Part shown: positions 9,292 to 18,647 of the stretch, in pieces
Layout of the letters: each line of letters begins with the position of its first letter
Numbering within the stretch: the first letter of the stretch is position 1
NCBI RefSeq assembly: GCF_013340935.1
Contig: NZ_WHOS01000012.1
Coordinates: forward strand, 103,076 to 167,075
DNA from: Azospirillum melinis
GTDB lineage: Bacteria; Pseudomonadota; Alphaproteobacteria; Azospirillales; Azospirillaceae
DNA: 64,000 nucleotides
Direction of reading: 5' to 3'
Made by a program: the position numbers and the translations under genes
The notes under the pieces: model-generated
What the model saw: only the letters and a program-made list of their open reading frames with translations
Database searches by the model: none
What the model was told of the DNA's origin: nothing

Positions 9292-10173
9292 TCAGCGCAA
9301 CGGAGACCCGAACTGTCCGGGCGGCAGGCCGCGGACGCCAGGGTCGCACTCAAACAGCGACCCGGCCAGCGGCTCGTCCGGCCGGCCGTGCGCCGCGGTG
9401 GTGATGAACAGCCGGTCCAGATCCGGACCGGCGAAGACGCAGGAGGTGACACGCGACACCGGCAGGGCGATGGCGCGGTCCAGCGTGCCGTCGGGGCGGA
9501 AGCGGCTGACGCGGCCACCGTCCCAATGGCAGACCCACAGCCCGCCCTCGGCGTCGCAGGTCATGCCGTCGGGATAGCCGTCGGCCTCGGTGAAGCGGAT
9601 GTGGACGCGCTTGCCCGACAGGCTGCCGTCGGCGCCGATGTCGAAGGCGTAGATCGTCCGCGCCGCGCTGTCGGTGTGGTAGATCGTCCGCCCGTCCGGC
9701 GCCAGCGCCGGCCCGTTGGCGACGGTATAGCCCTCGTCGACCGGCGTGACGGCGCCATCGGTGTCGATGCGGTAGAAGCTGCCGGCCGGCGCCTCCTCCG
9801 CATCGTCCATGCTGCCGACCCACAACCGGCCGTCGCGGTCGGCCTTGCCGTCGTTCAGGCGGTTGCCCGGCTTGTCCGGCTCGATCCGCGCGATCTCCCC
9901 GGCGACGACCGCCCGGCCCGGCTCCAGCCGCAGCCGGACCACCCGGCGCGAGCGCAAGCCCGCGATGAAGCCGTCGCCGTCGGCGCTCTCCACCAGCCAG
10001 CAGGCGGCGTCATCGAGATCCCACCCGGCCTGCGAGCCATCGGACAGGCCGTGGCGCAGGATGCGGGATCCGCGGATATCGACGAAATAGACGGCATCCT
10101 GCCGCGGGGACCAGAGCGGACCTTCCCCAAGCACAGCCCGGGCCTGCCAGACGCAACGCGCTTCCTGCGCCAT
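9292..10173 (-). CDS. araB: L-arabinono-1,4-lactonase (SMP-30/gluconolactonase family)
   Basis: This 293-residue beta-propeller lactonase should open the lactone made by the sugar 1-dehydrogenase. It shows the SMP-30 pattern: GEGPLWSPRQDAVYFVDI at the N-terminus with the metal-binding glutamate, NRLNDGKADRDGRLWVGSMD with metal-binding asparagine and aspartate, and YPDGMTCDAEGGLWVCHWDGG near the C-terminus. The start at 10173 follows a strong GAGGGGGAG site; an upstream in-frame ATG has none. It is the first gene of the leftward catabolic run (lactonase, dehydratase, aldehyde dehydrogenase, porin) and is divergent from gbpR, so the shared intergenic region probably controls both. Confidence 0.83.
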   Translation of the reverse strand: MAQEARCVWQARAVLGEGPLWSPRQDAVYFVDIRGSRILRHGLSDGSQAGWDLDDAACWLVESADGDGFIAGLRSRRVVRLRLEPGRAVVAGEIARIEPDKPGNRLNDGKADRDGRLWVGSMDDAEEAPAGSFYRIDTDGAVTPVDEGYTVANGPALAPDGRTIYHTDSAARTIYAFDIGADGSLSGKRVHIRFTEADGYPDGMTCDAEGGLWVCHWDGGRVSRFRPDGTLDRAIALPVSRVTSCVFAGPDLDRLFITTAAHGRPDEPLAGSLFECDPGVRGLPPGQFGSPLR

Positions 10174-10275
10174 CCCGCTTAACTCCCCCTCGCTTCGCTC
10201 TTCTCGTCCCGGAGTTCGCCCCCGGCAAATCGCCGCCACCGGTGAATTTTTAAATTTGTTGACGGCGCAAACGAT

Positions 10276-10337
10276 AAGAGGCCTCTTGATAATCGTCCAA
10301 TACGAAGATCGGCGCTTGCGATACCAAATGTCGTATC
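10276..10337. promoter_or_regulatory. Divergent araB-gbpR control region with operator copy and inverted repeats
   Basis: Three elements stand close together. AAGAGGCCTCTT is a perfect 12-base palindrome at 10276-10287. The minus-strand operator-like sequence TCGTATTGGACGATTATCA at 10287-10305 matches the ytfQ and chvE elements. GATAC and GTATC, separated by eight bases, form an inverted repeat at 10320-10337, with arms placed as in a LysR-type site. Location between a LysR gene and a divergent target is the classic place for autoregulation plus target activation. Confidence 0.6.
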
Positions 10338-10385
10338 CCGACGTCTGCTATCAAGTCGCCGTGCCCCATCGGAGGCCGCACCCCC

Positions 10386-11378
10386 GTGACCCCCCAACGC
10401 TTTCCGCCGAACTGGTTCCAGAAGGCGCGGCTGAAGCTGCGCCATCTCCAGCTGTTCGCGGCACTCGACGAACACCGCAACCTGCACCGCGCCGCCGCCA
10501 GCCTGAACATGTCGCAGCCCGCCGCCTCCAAGCTGCTGGGCGACCTGGAGGAGACGCTGGGCATCGAGCTGTTCGACCGCCATGGCCGCGGGATCGAGCC
10601 GAACTGGTACGGCAGCCTCATGATCCGCCACGCCCGGATGATCCTCAGTGAGTTGCAGGAGACGGGCGAGGAGCTGAACGCCCTGCTCGCCGGCCACAGC
10701 GGCCGGGTGTCCATCGGCACCGTCATGGCCCCGGCGGTGGAGCTGGTGGTGCCGGTCATCAGCAGCCTGACCCGCGACCATCCCAACCTGAAGGTCGCCG
10801 TGGCGGTGGAGACCAGCGACGTGCTGGCCGACCGGGTCCACCAGGGGGTGATGGATTTCGCCATCGGCCGCCTGCCCGGCCATTACGATCCCACCGCCTT
10901 CGAGTATCAGGAGATCAGCAGCGAGGAGCTGTGCTTCATCTGCCATGACACCAACCCGCTGCTCCGGCTCGGCCGTCCGCTGACCGCGGCGGATCTGTCC
11001 GACGCCACCTGGATCCTCCAGCCCGTCGGCACCCTGCTGCGCGACCGGGTGGAGGCGCTGTTCCGCGCCGAGGGCGCCCGGCTGCCGCACAAGGTGATCG
11101 AGAGCGCATCGCCGGTCATTTCCATGGCGATGGTGGCGGAAACCGAGTCGATCACCGTCTTCGCCCGCGCGCTGGCCCAGGTGTTCTCGCCCAGCGGCTG
11201 CTGCGCGATCATGCCCTTCCACAAGCGTTTCAGCGTCGAGCCCTACGGCATCTTCTGGCTGAAGGACCGGCCGCTGTCGCCCGGCGCCCGCACCGTGCTG
11301 TCGGCCGTCCGCGCGGCGTCTGAACTCAAGATGCGCCTCGTCGCCGCCGCCTCCCCCACCACTGCCGCAGCACGGTGA
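10386..11378 (+). CDS. gbpR: LysR-family regulator of sugar uptake, GbpR type
   Basis: This 330-residue transcription factor has an N-terminal winged helix (LRHLQLFAALDEHRNLHRAAASLNMSQPAASKLLGDLE) and a LysR co-inducer-binding domain from about residue 95. The N-terminus and the position directly upstream of chvE match GbpR, the galactose-binding-protein regulator known from Agrobacterium and Azospirillum. The start codon is GTG with a GGAGG sequence about a dozen bases upstream. It is divergent from araB and codirectional with chvE, and operator-like elements flank it on both sides. It probably activates chvE-gguAB, araB-araD and ytfQ in response to sugars such as L-arabinose, D-galactose or D-fucose; the target list is inference from the shared elements. 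Confidence 0.8.
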   Translation: MTPQRFPPNWFQKARLKLRHLQLFAALDEHRNLHRAAASLNMSQPAASKLLGDLEETLGIELFDRHGRGIEPNWYGSLMIRHARMILSELQETGEELNALLAGHSGRVSIGTVMAPAVELVVPVISSLTRDHPNLKVAVAVETSDVLADRVHQGVMDFAIGRLPGHYDPTAFEYQEISSEELCFICHDTNPLLRLGRPLTAADLSDATWILQPVGTLLRDRVEALFRAEGARLPHKVIESASPVISMAMVAETESITVFARALAQVFSPSGCCAIMPFHKRFSVEPYGIFWLKDRPLSPGARTVLSAVRAASELKMRLVAAASPTTAAAR

Positions 11379-11415
11379 AGACCGATACCGAAATGCATAT
11401 CGATTTGCCGAATAA

Positions 11416-11450
11416 TCATATTTGACAGTTATGGGAAAAGGGAGGATTGC
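11416..11450 (+). promoter_or_regulatory. chvE promoter with operator-like element
   Basis: The sequence TCATATTTGACAGTTATGG at 11416-11434 is the third copy of the sugar-island element. It contains a perfect -35 box TTGACA at 11422-11427, with a weak -10 candidate (GATTGC or ATTGCT) 17-18 bases on. Overlap of operator and -35 fits LysR-type activation. The leader from here to the chvE ATG is about 95 bases. Confidence 0.55.
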
Positions 11451-11543
11451 TAGGGACACCAACCATCGCGTCCCACGCCATCCGCGCCACAGAACGCGGG
11501 GGCGGCGTATCGCGTGCCGTAGTAACGGGGAGGATTCCGGTCC

Positions 11544-12632
11544 ATGTCGTCCGCCAAGCGCACTTCCTTCACTTCGAAATTCGCCGGCCTCGCCGTCGGC
11601 ATCCTGGTCGCCACCGCCGCCGCCGTCCCGGCCATGGCCCAGGACAAGCCGACCGTCGGCATCGCCATGCCGACCAAGTCGTCGGCGCGCTGGATCGACG
11701 ACGGCAACAACATGGTCAAGTATTTCCAGGAAAAGGGATACAAGACCGACCTGCAATATGCAGAGGACGACATCCCCAACCAGCTCGCCCAGATCGAGAA
11801 CATGGTCACCAAGAACGACAAGGTTCTGGTGATCGCCGCCATCGACGGGACGACGCTGACCGACGTGCTGCAGAAGGCGGCCGAGCGTGGCGTGAAGGTC
11901 ATCGCCTACGACCGCCTGATCCGCGGTTCGGCCAACGTCGATTACTACGCCACCTTCGACAACTTCCAGGTCGGTGTCCTCCAGGCCTCCTACATCGAGA
12001 AGGCGCTCGGGCTGAAGGAGGGCAAGGGCCCCTTCAACATCGAGCTGTTCGGCGGCTCGCCCGACGACAACAACGCCTATTTCTTCTACAACGGCGCCAT
12101 GTCGGTGCTGCAGCCCTACATCGACAGCGGCAAGCTGAAGGTCGGCAGCGGCCAGGTCGGCATGGACAAGGTGTCGACCCTGCGCTGGGACGGCGCCGTC
12201 GCCCAGGCCCGCATGGACAACCTGCTGAGCGCCTATTACGGCAACAAGCGGGTCGACGCCGTGCTGTCGCCCTATGACGGCCTCAGCATCGGCATCATCT
12301 CGTCGCTGAAGGGCGTCGGCTACGGTTCGGCGGCGCAGCCGATGCCGGTCGTCACCGGCCAGGACGCCGAGGTGCAGTCGGTCAAGTCGATCCTGGCAGG
12401 CGAGCAGCGCTCCACCGTCTTCAAGGACACCCGCGAGCTGGCGAAGGTCACGGTGGGCATGGTCGACGACCTGCTGGCCGGCCGCACCCCGCAGGTCAAC
12501 GACACCAAGACCTACGACAACGGCAAGAAGGTCGTCCCGTCCTATCTGCTGAAGCCGGTCAGCGTCGACTCCTCGAACTGGAAGCAGGTCCTGGTCGACG
12601 GCGGCTACTACAAGGAATCGCAGATCAAGTGA
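11544..12632 (+). CDS. chvE: Multiple-sugar-binding periplasmic protein ChvE/SbpA
   Basis: This 362-residue periplasmic binding protein closely resembles ChvE of Agrobacterium and SbpA of A. brasilense, which bind D-galactose, L-arabinose, D-fucose and related aldoses. It has a signal peptide ending AVPAMAQD and a mature start [23 protein letters not shown]. Ligand-cleft segments include [19 protein letters not shown] and [18 protein letters not shown]. It feeds GguAB for uptake. In A. brasilense the homologue is also needed for chemotaxis to sugars, and a chemoreceptor gene lies 4 kb downstream here. A GGGGAGGA ribosome site precedes the ATG. Placement right after gbpR supports the assignment. 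Confidence 0.92.
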   Translation: MSSAKRTSFTSKFAGLAVGILVATAAAVPAMAQDKPTVGIAMPTKSSARWIDDGNNMVKYFQEKGYKTDLQYAEDDIPNQLAQIENMVTKNDKVLVIAAIDGTTLTDVLQKAAERGVKVIAYDRLIRGSANVDYYATFDNFQVGVLQASYIEKALGLKEGKGPFNIELFGGSPDDNNAYFFYNGAMSVLQPYIDSGKLKVGSGQVGMDKVSTLRWDGAVAQARMDNLLSAYYGNKRVDAVLSPYDGLSIGIISSLKGVGYGSAAQPMPVVTGQDAEVQSVKSILAGEQRSTVFKDTRELAKVTVGMVDDLLAGRTPQVNDTKTYDNGKKVVPSYLLKPVSVDSSNWKQVLVDGGYYKESQIK

Positions 12633-12715
12633 GTGAGCGGCGCGGGAGGGGGTGCCGACCGGCGCCCTCCCCCGCGCTCCGCCCAACAGCGGATCGGGCG
12701 TTCAGAGGTTCATAA

Positions 12716-14296
12716 ATGGACAGCATTCTTGAGATGCGCGGCATCACCAAGACGTTTCCGGGCGTCAAGGCGCTCGACAACGTCAACCTCTCGGTCCGCG
12801 AGGGGGAGATCCACGCGCTGATCGGTGAAAACGGCGCCGGCAAATCGACGCTGATGAAGGTGCTGAGCGGCGTCTACCCGCACGGCACCTACGAGGGCGA
12901 GATCCGCTTCCGCGGCCAGCCCTGCGCCTTTCGCGGCATCGCCGACAGCGAGAAGCTGGGCATCATCATCATCCACCAGGAACTGGCGCTGGTTCCGCTG
13001 CTGTCGATCACCGAGAACCTGTTTCTCGGCAACGAGCAGGCGAAACGGGGCCGGATCGACTGGGTCGCCGCCACCGCCCGCGCGCGCGAACTGCTGCGCA
13101 TGGTCGGGCTGACCGATTCGCCGGAGACGCTGATCACCGACATCGGCGTCGGCAAGCAGCAGCTGGTCGAGATCGCCAAGGCGCTGTCCAAGCAGGTCAA
13201 GCTGCTGATCCTGGACGAGCCGACCGCCAGCCTGAACGAGAGCGACAGCGACGCGCTTCTGGAACTGCTGCTGCGCTTCAAGGAGCAGGGCATCTCCTCC
13301 ATCCTCATCTCGCACAAGCTGAACGAGATCGCCAAGGTCGCCGACCGCGTCACCATCCTGCGCGACGGCACCACGGTGGAGACGCTGGACTGCCACGACG
13401 CGCCGATCAGCCAGGACCGCATCATCAAGGGCATGGTCGGCCGCGACCTTGCCGACCGCTATCCGCGCCGCACCAGCAACCCGGGCGGCATCCTGTTCGA
13501 GGTGAAGGACTGGAGCGCCGACCACCCCATCCATGCGGGCCGCCGCGTCGTCAAGGACATCGACCTGCATGTCCGCCGCGGCGAGGTTGTGGGCATTGCC
13601 GGGCTGATGGGCGCCGGCCGCACCGAATTCGCCATGAGCCTGTTCGGCCGCTCCTATGGCCGCAACATCCGGGGGCAGGCCTTCCTCGACGGGCGCGAGA
13701 TCGACGTCTCCACCATCAGCAAAGCGATGGGCAATGGCCTCGCCTATGCCACCGAGGACCGCAAGCATTACGGCCTCGTGCTGGACAATGACATCCGCCA
13801 CAACGTGACGCTGGCCAATCTGGACGGTGTCGCCAAGCGCGGCGTCATTCACCACGAGCGCGAGATCGAGGTCGCCAACGACTTCCGCCGCCGCCTGCGC
13901 ATCCGCTGCGCGGACGTGTTCCAGCAGACGGTCAACCTGTCCGGCGGCAACCAGCAGAAGGTCGTGCTCAGCAAATGGCTGTTCGCCGACCCCAAGGTGC
14001 TGATCCTGGACGAGCCGACCCGCGGCATCGACGTCGGCGCCAAATATGAAATCTACACCATCGTCAACCAGCTGGTGGCCGAAGGCCGCGGCGTCATCCT
14101 GATCTCCTCGGAACTGCCGGAGCTTCTGGGTGTGGCCGACCGCATCTATGTGATGAACGAAGGCGCCCTGGTCGCCGAGATGCCGGCGGCCGAGGCCAGC
14201 CAGGAAAAGATCATGCACGCCATCATGTCGTCCGCCTCGAAAGCCACGGCAGCCCGCGCCGCCGTCGCCGCCGCCGCCCGGGAGTCCCTGCAATGA
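12716..14296 (+). CDS. gguA: Sugar ABC transporter ATP-binding protein GguA
   Basis: This 526-residue double ABC ATPase of the XylG/MglA class powers the ChvE-dependent importer. The first domain has Walker [10 protein letters not shown] at residues 37-45 and Walker [11 protein letters not shown]. The second has degenerate Walker [10 protein letters not shown], signature [15 protein letters not shown] and Walker [11 protein letters not shown]. The linker segment [20 protein letters not shown] is typical of GguA/MmsA-type proteins. It starts 84 bases after chvE with an AGAGG site and ends in an ATGA overlap with gguB. Its sequence is clearly distinct from YtfR in this window, so the two importers are not a recent duplication. 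Confidence 0.91.
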   Translation: MDSILEMRGITKTFPGVKALDNVNLSVREGEIHALIGENGAGKSTLMKVLSGVYPHGTYEGEIRFRGQPCAFRGIADSEKLGIIIIHQELALVPLLSITENLFLGNEQAKRGRIDWVAATARARELLRMVGLTDSPETLITDIGVGKQQLVEIAKALSKQVKLLILDEPTASLNESDSDALLELLLRFKEQGISSILISHKLNEIAKVADRVTILRDGTTVETLDCHDAPISQDRIIKGMVGRDLADRYPRRTSNPGGILFEVKDWSADHPIHAGRRVVKDIDLHVRRGEVVGIAGLMGAGRTEFAMSLFGRSYGRNIRGQAFLDGREIDVSTISKAMGNGLAYATEDRKHYGLVLDNDIRHNVTLANLDGVAKRGVIHHEREIEVANDFRRRLRIRCADVFQQTVNLSGGNQQKVVLSKWLFADPKVLILDEPTRGIDVGAKYEIYTIVNQLVAEGRGVILISSELPELLGVADRIYVMNEGALVAEMPAAEASQEKIMHAIMSSASKATAARAAVAAAARESLQ

Positions 14297-15492
14297 GCGC
14301 CGAACTGAACCTGCCGGCCGCGCCGCCGCGCCAGGCCTCGATGGCCAAGTTCCTGAAGAGCCACATGCGCGATTACGGCATGCTGATCTCGCTGCTGGCG
14401 ATCGTGGCGTTCTTCCAGTACATGACCAACGGCACGCTGCTGCAGCCGCTGAACCTGACCAACCTCGTCCTGCAGAACAGCTACATCGTCATCATGGCGC
14501 TGGGCATGCTGCTGGTGATCGTCGCCGGGCACATCGACCTGTCGGTGGGGTCCATCGTCGGCTTCATCGGCGCGCTGGCCGCCATCCTGATGGTGCAGTT
14601 CCACTGGCACTTCGTGCCCACCGCCATCGTCAGCCTGTTGGCCGGTGCGGCCATCGGCGCCGCCCAGGGCTACTGGGTCGCCTATTTCCGCATCCCGTCC
14701 TTCATCGTGACGCTGGCCGGCATGCTGGTCTTCCGCGGCCTCAGCCTCGCGCTGCTGGCCGGCCAGTCGGTCGGCCCCTTCCCGGTGGAGTTCCAGCGCC
14801 TCAGCTCCGGCTTCATCCCGGACATCTTCGGCACCGAGGGCTTCCACACCACCACGATGGTGCTGTGCCTCGCCACCCCGGCGATCCTGATCGCCTTCAG
14901 CGTCGCCGCCCGCCTGCGCCGCCACCGCTTCGCCATCGAACAGGAGCCGCTGGTCCTGTTCCTGCTGAAGAGCGCCGGGCTGTTCGCGGTGGTCGCCTAT
15001 GTCGGCTGGCTGCTGTCCACCTACAAGGGACTGCCGAACGTCCTGATCATCATGGCGCTGCTGATCGGCATCTACGCCTTCGTCACCCGCGACACCACCA
15101 TCGGCCGGCGCATCTACGCGCTGGGCGGCAACGAGAAGGCGGCCAAGCTGTCGGGCATCGACACCCGCCGCCTGTCCTTCTACACCTTCGTCAACATGGG
15201 CGTGCTCGCCGCACTCGCCGGCCTGATCTTCGCCGCCCGCCTCAACACCGCCACGCCGAAGGCCGGCGTGTCCTTCGAGCTGGACGTGATCGCCGCCTGC
15301 TTTATCGGCGGCGCCTCGGCCTCGGGCGGCGTCGGCCGGGTGACCGGTGCGGTGATCGGCGCCTTCATCATGGGCGTGATGAACAACGGCATGTCGATCG
15401 TCGGCATCGGCATCGACTGGCAGCAGGTGATCAAGGGTCTGGTGCTGCTCGCCGCCGTCTGCTTCGACGTCTACAACAAGGGCAAGGCCTGA
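14293..15492 (+). CDS. gguB: Sugar ABC transporter permease GguB
   Basis: This 399-residue inner-membrane permease of the XylH/GguB class is longer than the Ytf permeases because it has extra helices, as XylH does. It shows the signature [21 protein letters not shown] near residues 77-97 and the coupling loop [16 protein letters not shown]. It forms the channel for the ChvE-GguA importer. Start and gguA stop overlap by four bases, implying translational coupling. No gguC (AraD1-type) gene follows; the next gene is the sugar 1-dehydrogenase 48 bases on, so import is directly linked to oxidation. Confidence 0.9.
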   Translation: MSAELNLPAAPPRQASMAKFLKSHMRDYGMLISLLAIVAFFQYMTNGTLLQPLNLTNLVLQNSYIVIMALGMLLVIVAGHIDLSVGSIVGFIGALAAILMVQFHWHFVPTAIVSLLAGAAIGAAQGYWVAYFRIPSFIVTLAGMLVFRGLSLALLAGQSVGPFPVEFQRLSSGFIPDIFGTEGFHTTTMVLCLATPAILIAFSVAARLRRHRFAIEQEPLVLFLLKSAGLFAVVAYVGWLLSTYKGLPNVLIIMALLIGIYAFVTRDTTIGRRIYALGGNEKAAKLSGIDTRRLSFYTFVNMGVLAALAGLIFAARLNTATPKAGVSFELDVIAACFIGGASASGGVGRVTGAVIGAFIMGVMNNGMSIVGIGIDWQQVIKGLVLLAAVCFDVYNKGKA

Positions 15493-15540
15493 CGGCGGTC
15501 TTGTGACCGCCGCCGACCTTCCCCGACCGGACATATCGCC

Positions 15541-16479
15541 ATGACGCTCCCCACCCTCGGACTTGTCGGTCTGGGAAAGATCGCCCGCGACCAGCACATC
15601 CCCGCCATCGCCGCCACCGGCCTGTTCAAGCTCGCCGCCGTGGTCAGCCCTGACGGTGCGACCGCTGAGGGCGTGCCGAGCTTCCGCTCCCAGGCCGACA
15701 TGCTGGCGGCCCTGCCCGGCCTCGACGCCGTGGCGCTCTGCACCCCGCCCGCCGTCCGCCACGGCCTGACGGTCGAGGCCCTGCGCGCCGGCAAACATGT
15801 GCTGATCGAGAAGCCCCCCGCCGCCACCCTGTCGGAGCTTCATGATCTGGCGGCGGAGGCGGAGACCGCGCGCCGCACCCTGTTCACCGCCTGGCATTCG
15901 CAGTTCAACCCGGCGGTGGAGGAAACCCGCCGCCGGCTGGCAAATGCCGACATCCGCAGCGTCGCCATCACCTGGAAGGAGGATGTCCGGCGCTGGCATC
16001 CGGGCCAGGATTGGATCTTCGCGGCGGGCGGCTTCGGCGTCTTCGATCCCGGCATCAACGCCCTGTCGATCCTGACCGACATCCTGCCGGCCCCTGTCTT
16101 CGTCCGCGCCGCCGACCTGCATGTGCCGGCCAACCGCGACACCCCCATCGCCGCGACGCTGGAGATGGGTGCCGCCCCCGGCTCCCGCATCGGCCGCATC
16201 ACCGCCGACTTCGACTTCCTCCAGCAGGGCGAGCAGACCTGGTCCATCGTCATCCACACCGCCGATGGCCGCCTCGACCTGACCCATGGCGGCACCCGCC
16301 TGTTCGCGGATGGCGTGCCGGTGCTGGCCGAGCCCGACACCGAGTACCAGCGCATCTACCGCCACTTCCACCGGCTGGTGACGGACGGGGCGAGCGACGT
16401 GGACGGCCGTCCGCTGTCACTGGTCGCCGACGCCTGCATGGTCGGCCGCTGGCACCGCACCGATTCCTTCGACTGGTAG
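15541..16479 (+). CDS. araA: L-arabinose/D-galactose 1-dehydrogenase (Gfo/Idh/MocA family)
   Basis: This 312-residue NAD(P)-dependent dehydrogenase should oxidise L-arabinose (and D-galactose) at C1 to the lactone, the entry step of the pathway. The Rossmann motif is GLVGLGKIARDQHIPAI at the N-terminus. The family catalytic lysine is in HVLIEKPPAATLSEL, and the active-site block is GGFGVFDPGINALSIL with the aspartate and asparagine found in A. brasilense L-arabinose 1-dehydrogenase. Length agrees with that enzyme (about 309). It follows gguB by 48 bases and is probably in the same transcript. The ribosome site is weak, so expression may rely on coupling. Confidence 0.85.
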   Translation: MTLPTLGLVGLGKIARDQHIPAIAATGLFKLAAVVSPDGATAEGVPSFRSQADMLAALPGLDAVALCTPPAVRHGLTVEALRAGKHVLIEKPPAATLSELHDLAAEAETARRTLFTAWHSQFNPAVEETRRRLANADIRSVAITWKEDVRRWHPGQDWIFAAGGFGVFDPGINALSILTDILPAPVFVRAADLHVPANRDTPIAATLEMGAAPGSRIGRITADFDFLQQGEQTWSIVIHTADGRLDLTHGGTRLFADGVPVLAEPDTEYQRIYRHFHRLVTDGASDVDGRPLSLVADACMVGRWHRTDSFDW

Positions 16480-16533
16480 CAGCCCCCGCGACAGGGTCCC
16501 GCAACAGGGCCCCACAACTGGGAGGTCCCCCGC

Positions 16534-18555
16534 ATGCCCACCGCAGCCGGTATCAAACTCGGCACCCGCATCGGCCACCGGATCACCGCCGGCAGCGCCG
16601 GCATCCTGCTGTTCCTCGCCGCCGTCGCCGGTGTGGGCATCAATGCCCTGTCGGAGACGGAGACGGTGGTGCGCCGCAACGGCGTGCTGGCGGAACAGGT
16701 GGTCGATCTCGGGCGCATGCAGACGCTGATGCTAGACATGCGGCTGAAGACCGCTGCCTTCCTGCTGAACGGCCGCGACGAGGATGCCGAAGCCGTCGCC
16801 TCCCTGTCGGCGGAGGCCGCCAACCTCGTCGCCGCCGTCGACCGGCGCCTCTCCGGCAGCGGCGACAACGCTGCGGTGCAGCAGATGAAAGCCCGCGTCG
16901 CCCAGTATCGCGACAGCTTCGCCGCCGTCCGCGAGGCCCACGGCCAGCGCAGCGAGGCGGTGGCCGAGGTGGCGAAGTTCGGGTCGAAGCTTCAGACCAT
17001 GCTCAGCACCATCCTGACCAACGCCAAGAGCGGCGGCAATGTCGAGGCCCTGAACCTCGCGGCGCAGGCGGCGATGCATGTCCAGGCCGCCCGCACCGTC
17101 GCCGCCCGCTTCCAGGGCGAGGGCAGCGCCGGCCTCGCCACCGCGACGAAGACCGAGCTGAAGACCGCCGCCCAGAATGGCGACGCCATGGCGAAGACGG
17201 TGACCGATCCGGCGCTGCGCGGTCTGGTGTCCGCCTTCCTCAAGACGCTCGACGGCTATGCCGCCGGCTTCGACCGGCTGGTGGAAACCACCCAGCGCCG
17301 CGACGCCCTGGTCAACGACACCCTGACCCCGCTCGGCACCGCCATCGGCGATCAGGCGCGCGGCCTGACCGACCAGGGCATCGCCGACGAGCAGCAGCTG
17401 CGCGCCGACACCACCGCCGACATCGCCGGCTACCGGCAGGCGATGGCCGGCGCGTCGGCCGCCGGGCTGATCCTCGGCCTTGCCGCCGCGGTGCTGATCG
17501 CCCGCAACCTGTCGCGCCCGGTGGTCGCCATGACCGACGCCATGACCCGGCTGGCCGGCGGCGACCGTTCGGTGACCGTGCCCGGCCTCGACCGCCGCGA
17601 CGAGATCGGCGGCATGGCCAAGGCGGTGCAGGTCTTCCAGGCCGGGCTGATCGAGGCCGACCGCATGGCCGCCGACAAGGCTGCCGAGCATGAGGCCCGC
17701 GTCCGCCGCGGCGAGCGCATCGACCGCCTGACCCGCGAGTTCGAGCGGATGGTGGACAGCACGCTGGGCCGCGTCGCCAGCGCCGCCACCCAGTTGCAGT
17801 CCACCGCCCGGACCATCCAGTCGACCACCGACGAGACCAGCCGCCTTGCCGGCGACGCCGTCCGCAGCTCCGGCGAGACCACCGGCAGCGTCGAGACGGT
17901 GGCCGCCGCCGCCGAGGAGCTGGCCGTCTCCATCGTCGCCATCAGCCAGCATGTCGCCCACAGCGCCGAGGTGACCGAACAGGCGGTCGGCATCGCCCGC
18001 ATCACCGACGAGACGGTGCGCAGCCTGACCGGCGTCGCCCGCCAGATCGGCGACGTGGTGCAACTGATCGGCTCCATCGCCGCCCAGACCAACCTGCTGG
18101 CGCTGAACGCCACCATCGAGGCGGCACGGGCCGGCGAGGCGGGCCGCGGCTTCGCCGTGGTGGCGAACGAGGTCAAGAGCCTCGCCGCCCAGACCGCGAA
18201 GGCGACCGAGGAGATCGAGGCCCAGATCGCCGCCGTCCAGCGCGTCAGCAGCGAGGCGGCCGGCGCCATCACCGAGATCGTCAAGGTCATCGGCGAGGTC
18301 AACGAGGTCTCCGGCACCATCGCCTCCGCCATTGGCGAGCAGCGGGCGGCGACCAGCGAGATCAGCGGCAGCATCCAGCGCGCCGCGCGCGGCACCCAGG
18401 ATGTCCGCGACACCATCGCCGGCGTGACCCACGCCTTCCAGGCCACCAGCGACGCCTCGCGTCAGGTCAAATCCGCCGCCGACGGCCTGTCCGGCGAGGC
18501 CGACGACCTGCGCGGCTGCGTGTCGCGCTTCCTGGCCGACATGCGCGCGGCCTGA
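16534..18555 (+). CDS. Methyl-accepting chemotaxis protein
   Basis: This 673-residue transmembrane chemoreceptor has TM1 at about residues 17-38 and a roughly 265-residue all-helical periplasmic region. TM2 is near 304-322 ([18 protein letters not shown]), followed by a HAMP domain and a long coiled-coil signalling domain. The conserved hairpin tip [20 protein letters not shown] is at about 520-545. The periplasmic length and helical pattern suggest a helical-bimodular (HBM-like) sensor rather than Cache. No C-terminal CheR-tethering pentapeptide is seen. The ATG follows a GGGAGG site. Its position between the sugar dehydrogenase and the sugar-acid dehydratase, downstream of chvE, makes it a candidate partner for ChvE-mediated sugar taxis; that link is inference. 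Confidence 0.9.
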   Translation: MPTAAGIKLGTRIGHRITAGSAGILLFLAAVAGVGINALSETETVVRRNGVLAEQVVDLGRMQTLMLDMRLKTAAFLLNGRDEDAEAVASLSAEAANLVAAVDRRLSGSGDNAAVQQMKARVAQYRDSFAAVREAHGQRSEAVAEVAKFGSKLQTMLSTILTNAKSGGNVEALNLAAQAAMHVQAARTVAARFQGEGSAGLATATKTELKTAAQNGDAMAKTVTDPALRGLVSAFLKTLDGYAAGFDRLVETTQRRDALVNDTLTPLGTAIGDQARGLTDQGIADEQQLRADTTADIAGYRQAMAGASAAGLILGLAAAVLIARNLSRPVVAMTDAMTRLAGGDRSVTVPGLDRRDEIGGMAKAVQVFQAGLIEADRMAADKAAEHEARVRRGERIDRLTREFERMVDSTLGRVASAATQLQSTARTIQSTTDETSRLAGDAVRSSGETTGSVETVAAAAEELAVSIVAISQHVAHSAEVTEQAVGIARITDETVRSLTGVARQIGDVVQLIGSIAAQTNLLALNATIEAARAGEAGRGFAVVANEVKSLAAQTAKATEEIEAQIAAVQRVSSEAAGAITEIVKVIGEVNEVSGTIASAIGEQRAATSEISGSIQRAARGTQDVRDTIAGVTHAFQATSDASRQVKSAADGLSGEADDLRGCVSRFLADMRAA

Positions 18556-18563
18556 TCCGACCA

Positions 18564-18580
18564 CGGCCTTAACAAGGCCG
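18564..18580 (+). terminator. Short hairpin after the chemoreceptor gene
   Basis: CGGCCTT-AAC-AAGGCCG is a perfect 7-bp stem with a three-base loop, starting nine bases after the stop codon. It has no T tract, so it may be a weak terminator or an mRNA 3' stabiliser, allowing partial readthrough into the dehydratase gene. Confidence 0.45.
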
Positions 18581-18647
18581 AAGAGACGCAACCACAACTC
18601 CGGCGCCGGGCCTACGGTCCGCGCCCCAACCTGAAACCGGTGTCGAT

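Noticed and set aside
10179..12686. Minus-strand open frame of 835 codons across gbpR and chvE
   Set aside because: It spans two well-supported plus-strand genes and an intergenic promoter and has no recognisable domain.
14146..16371. Minus-strand open frame of 741 codons across gguB and araA
   Set aside because: Antisense to two clear genes; composition is typical of reverse-strand GC bias.
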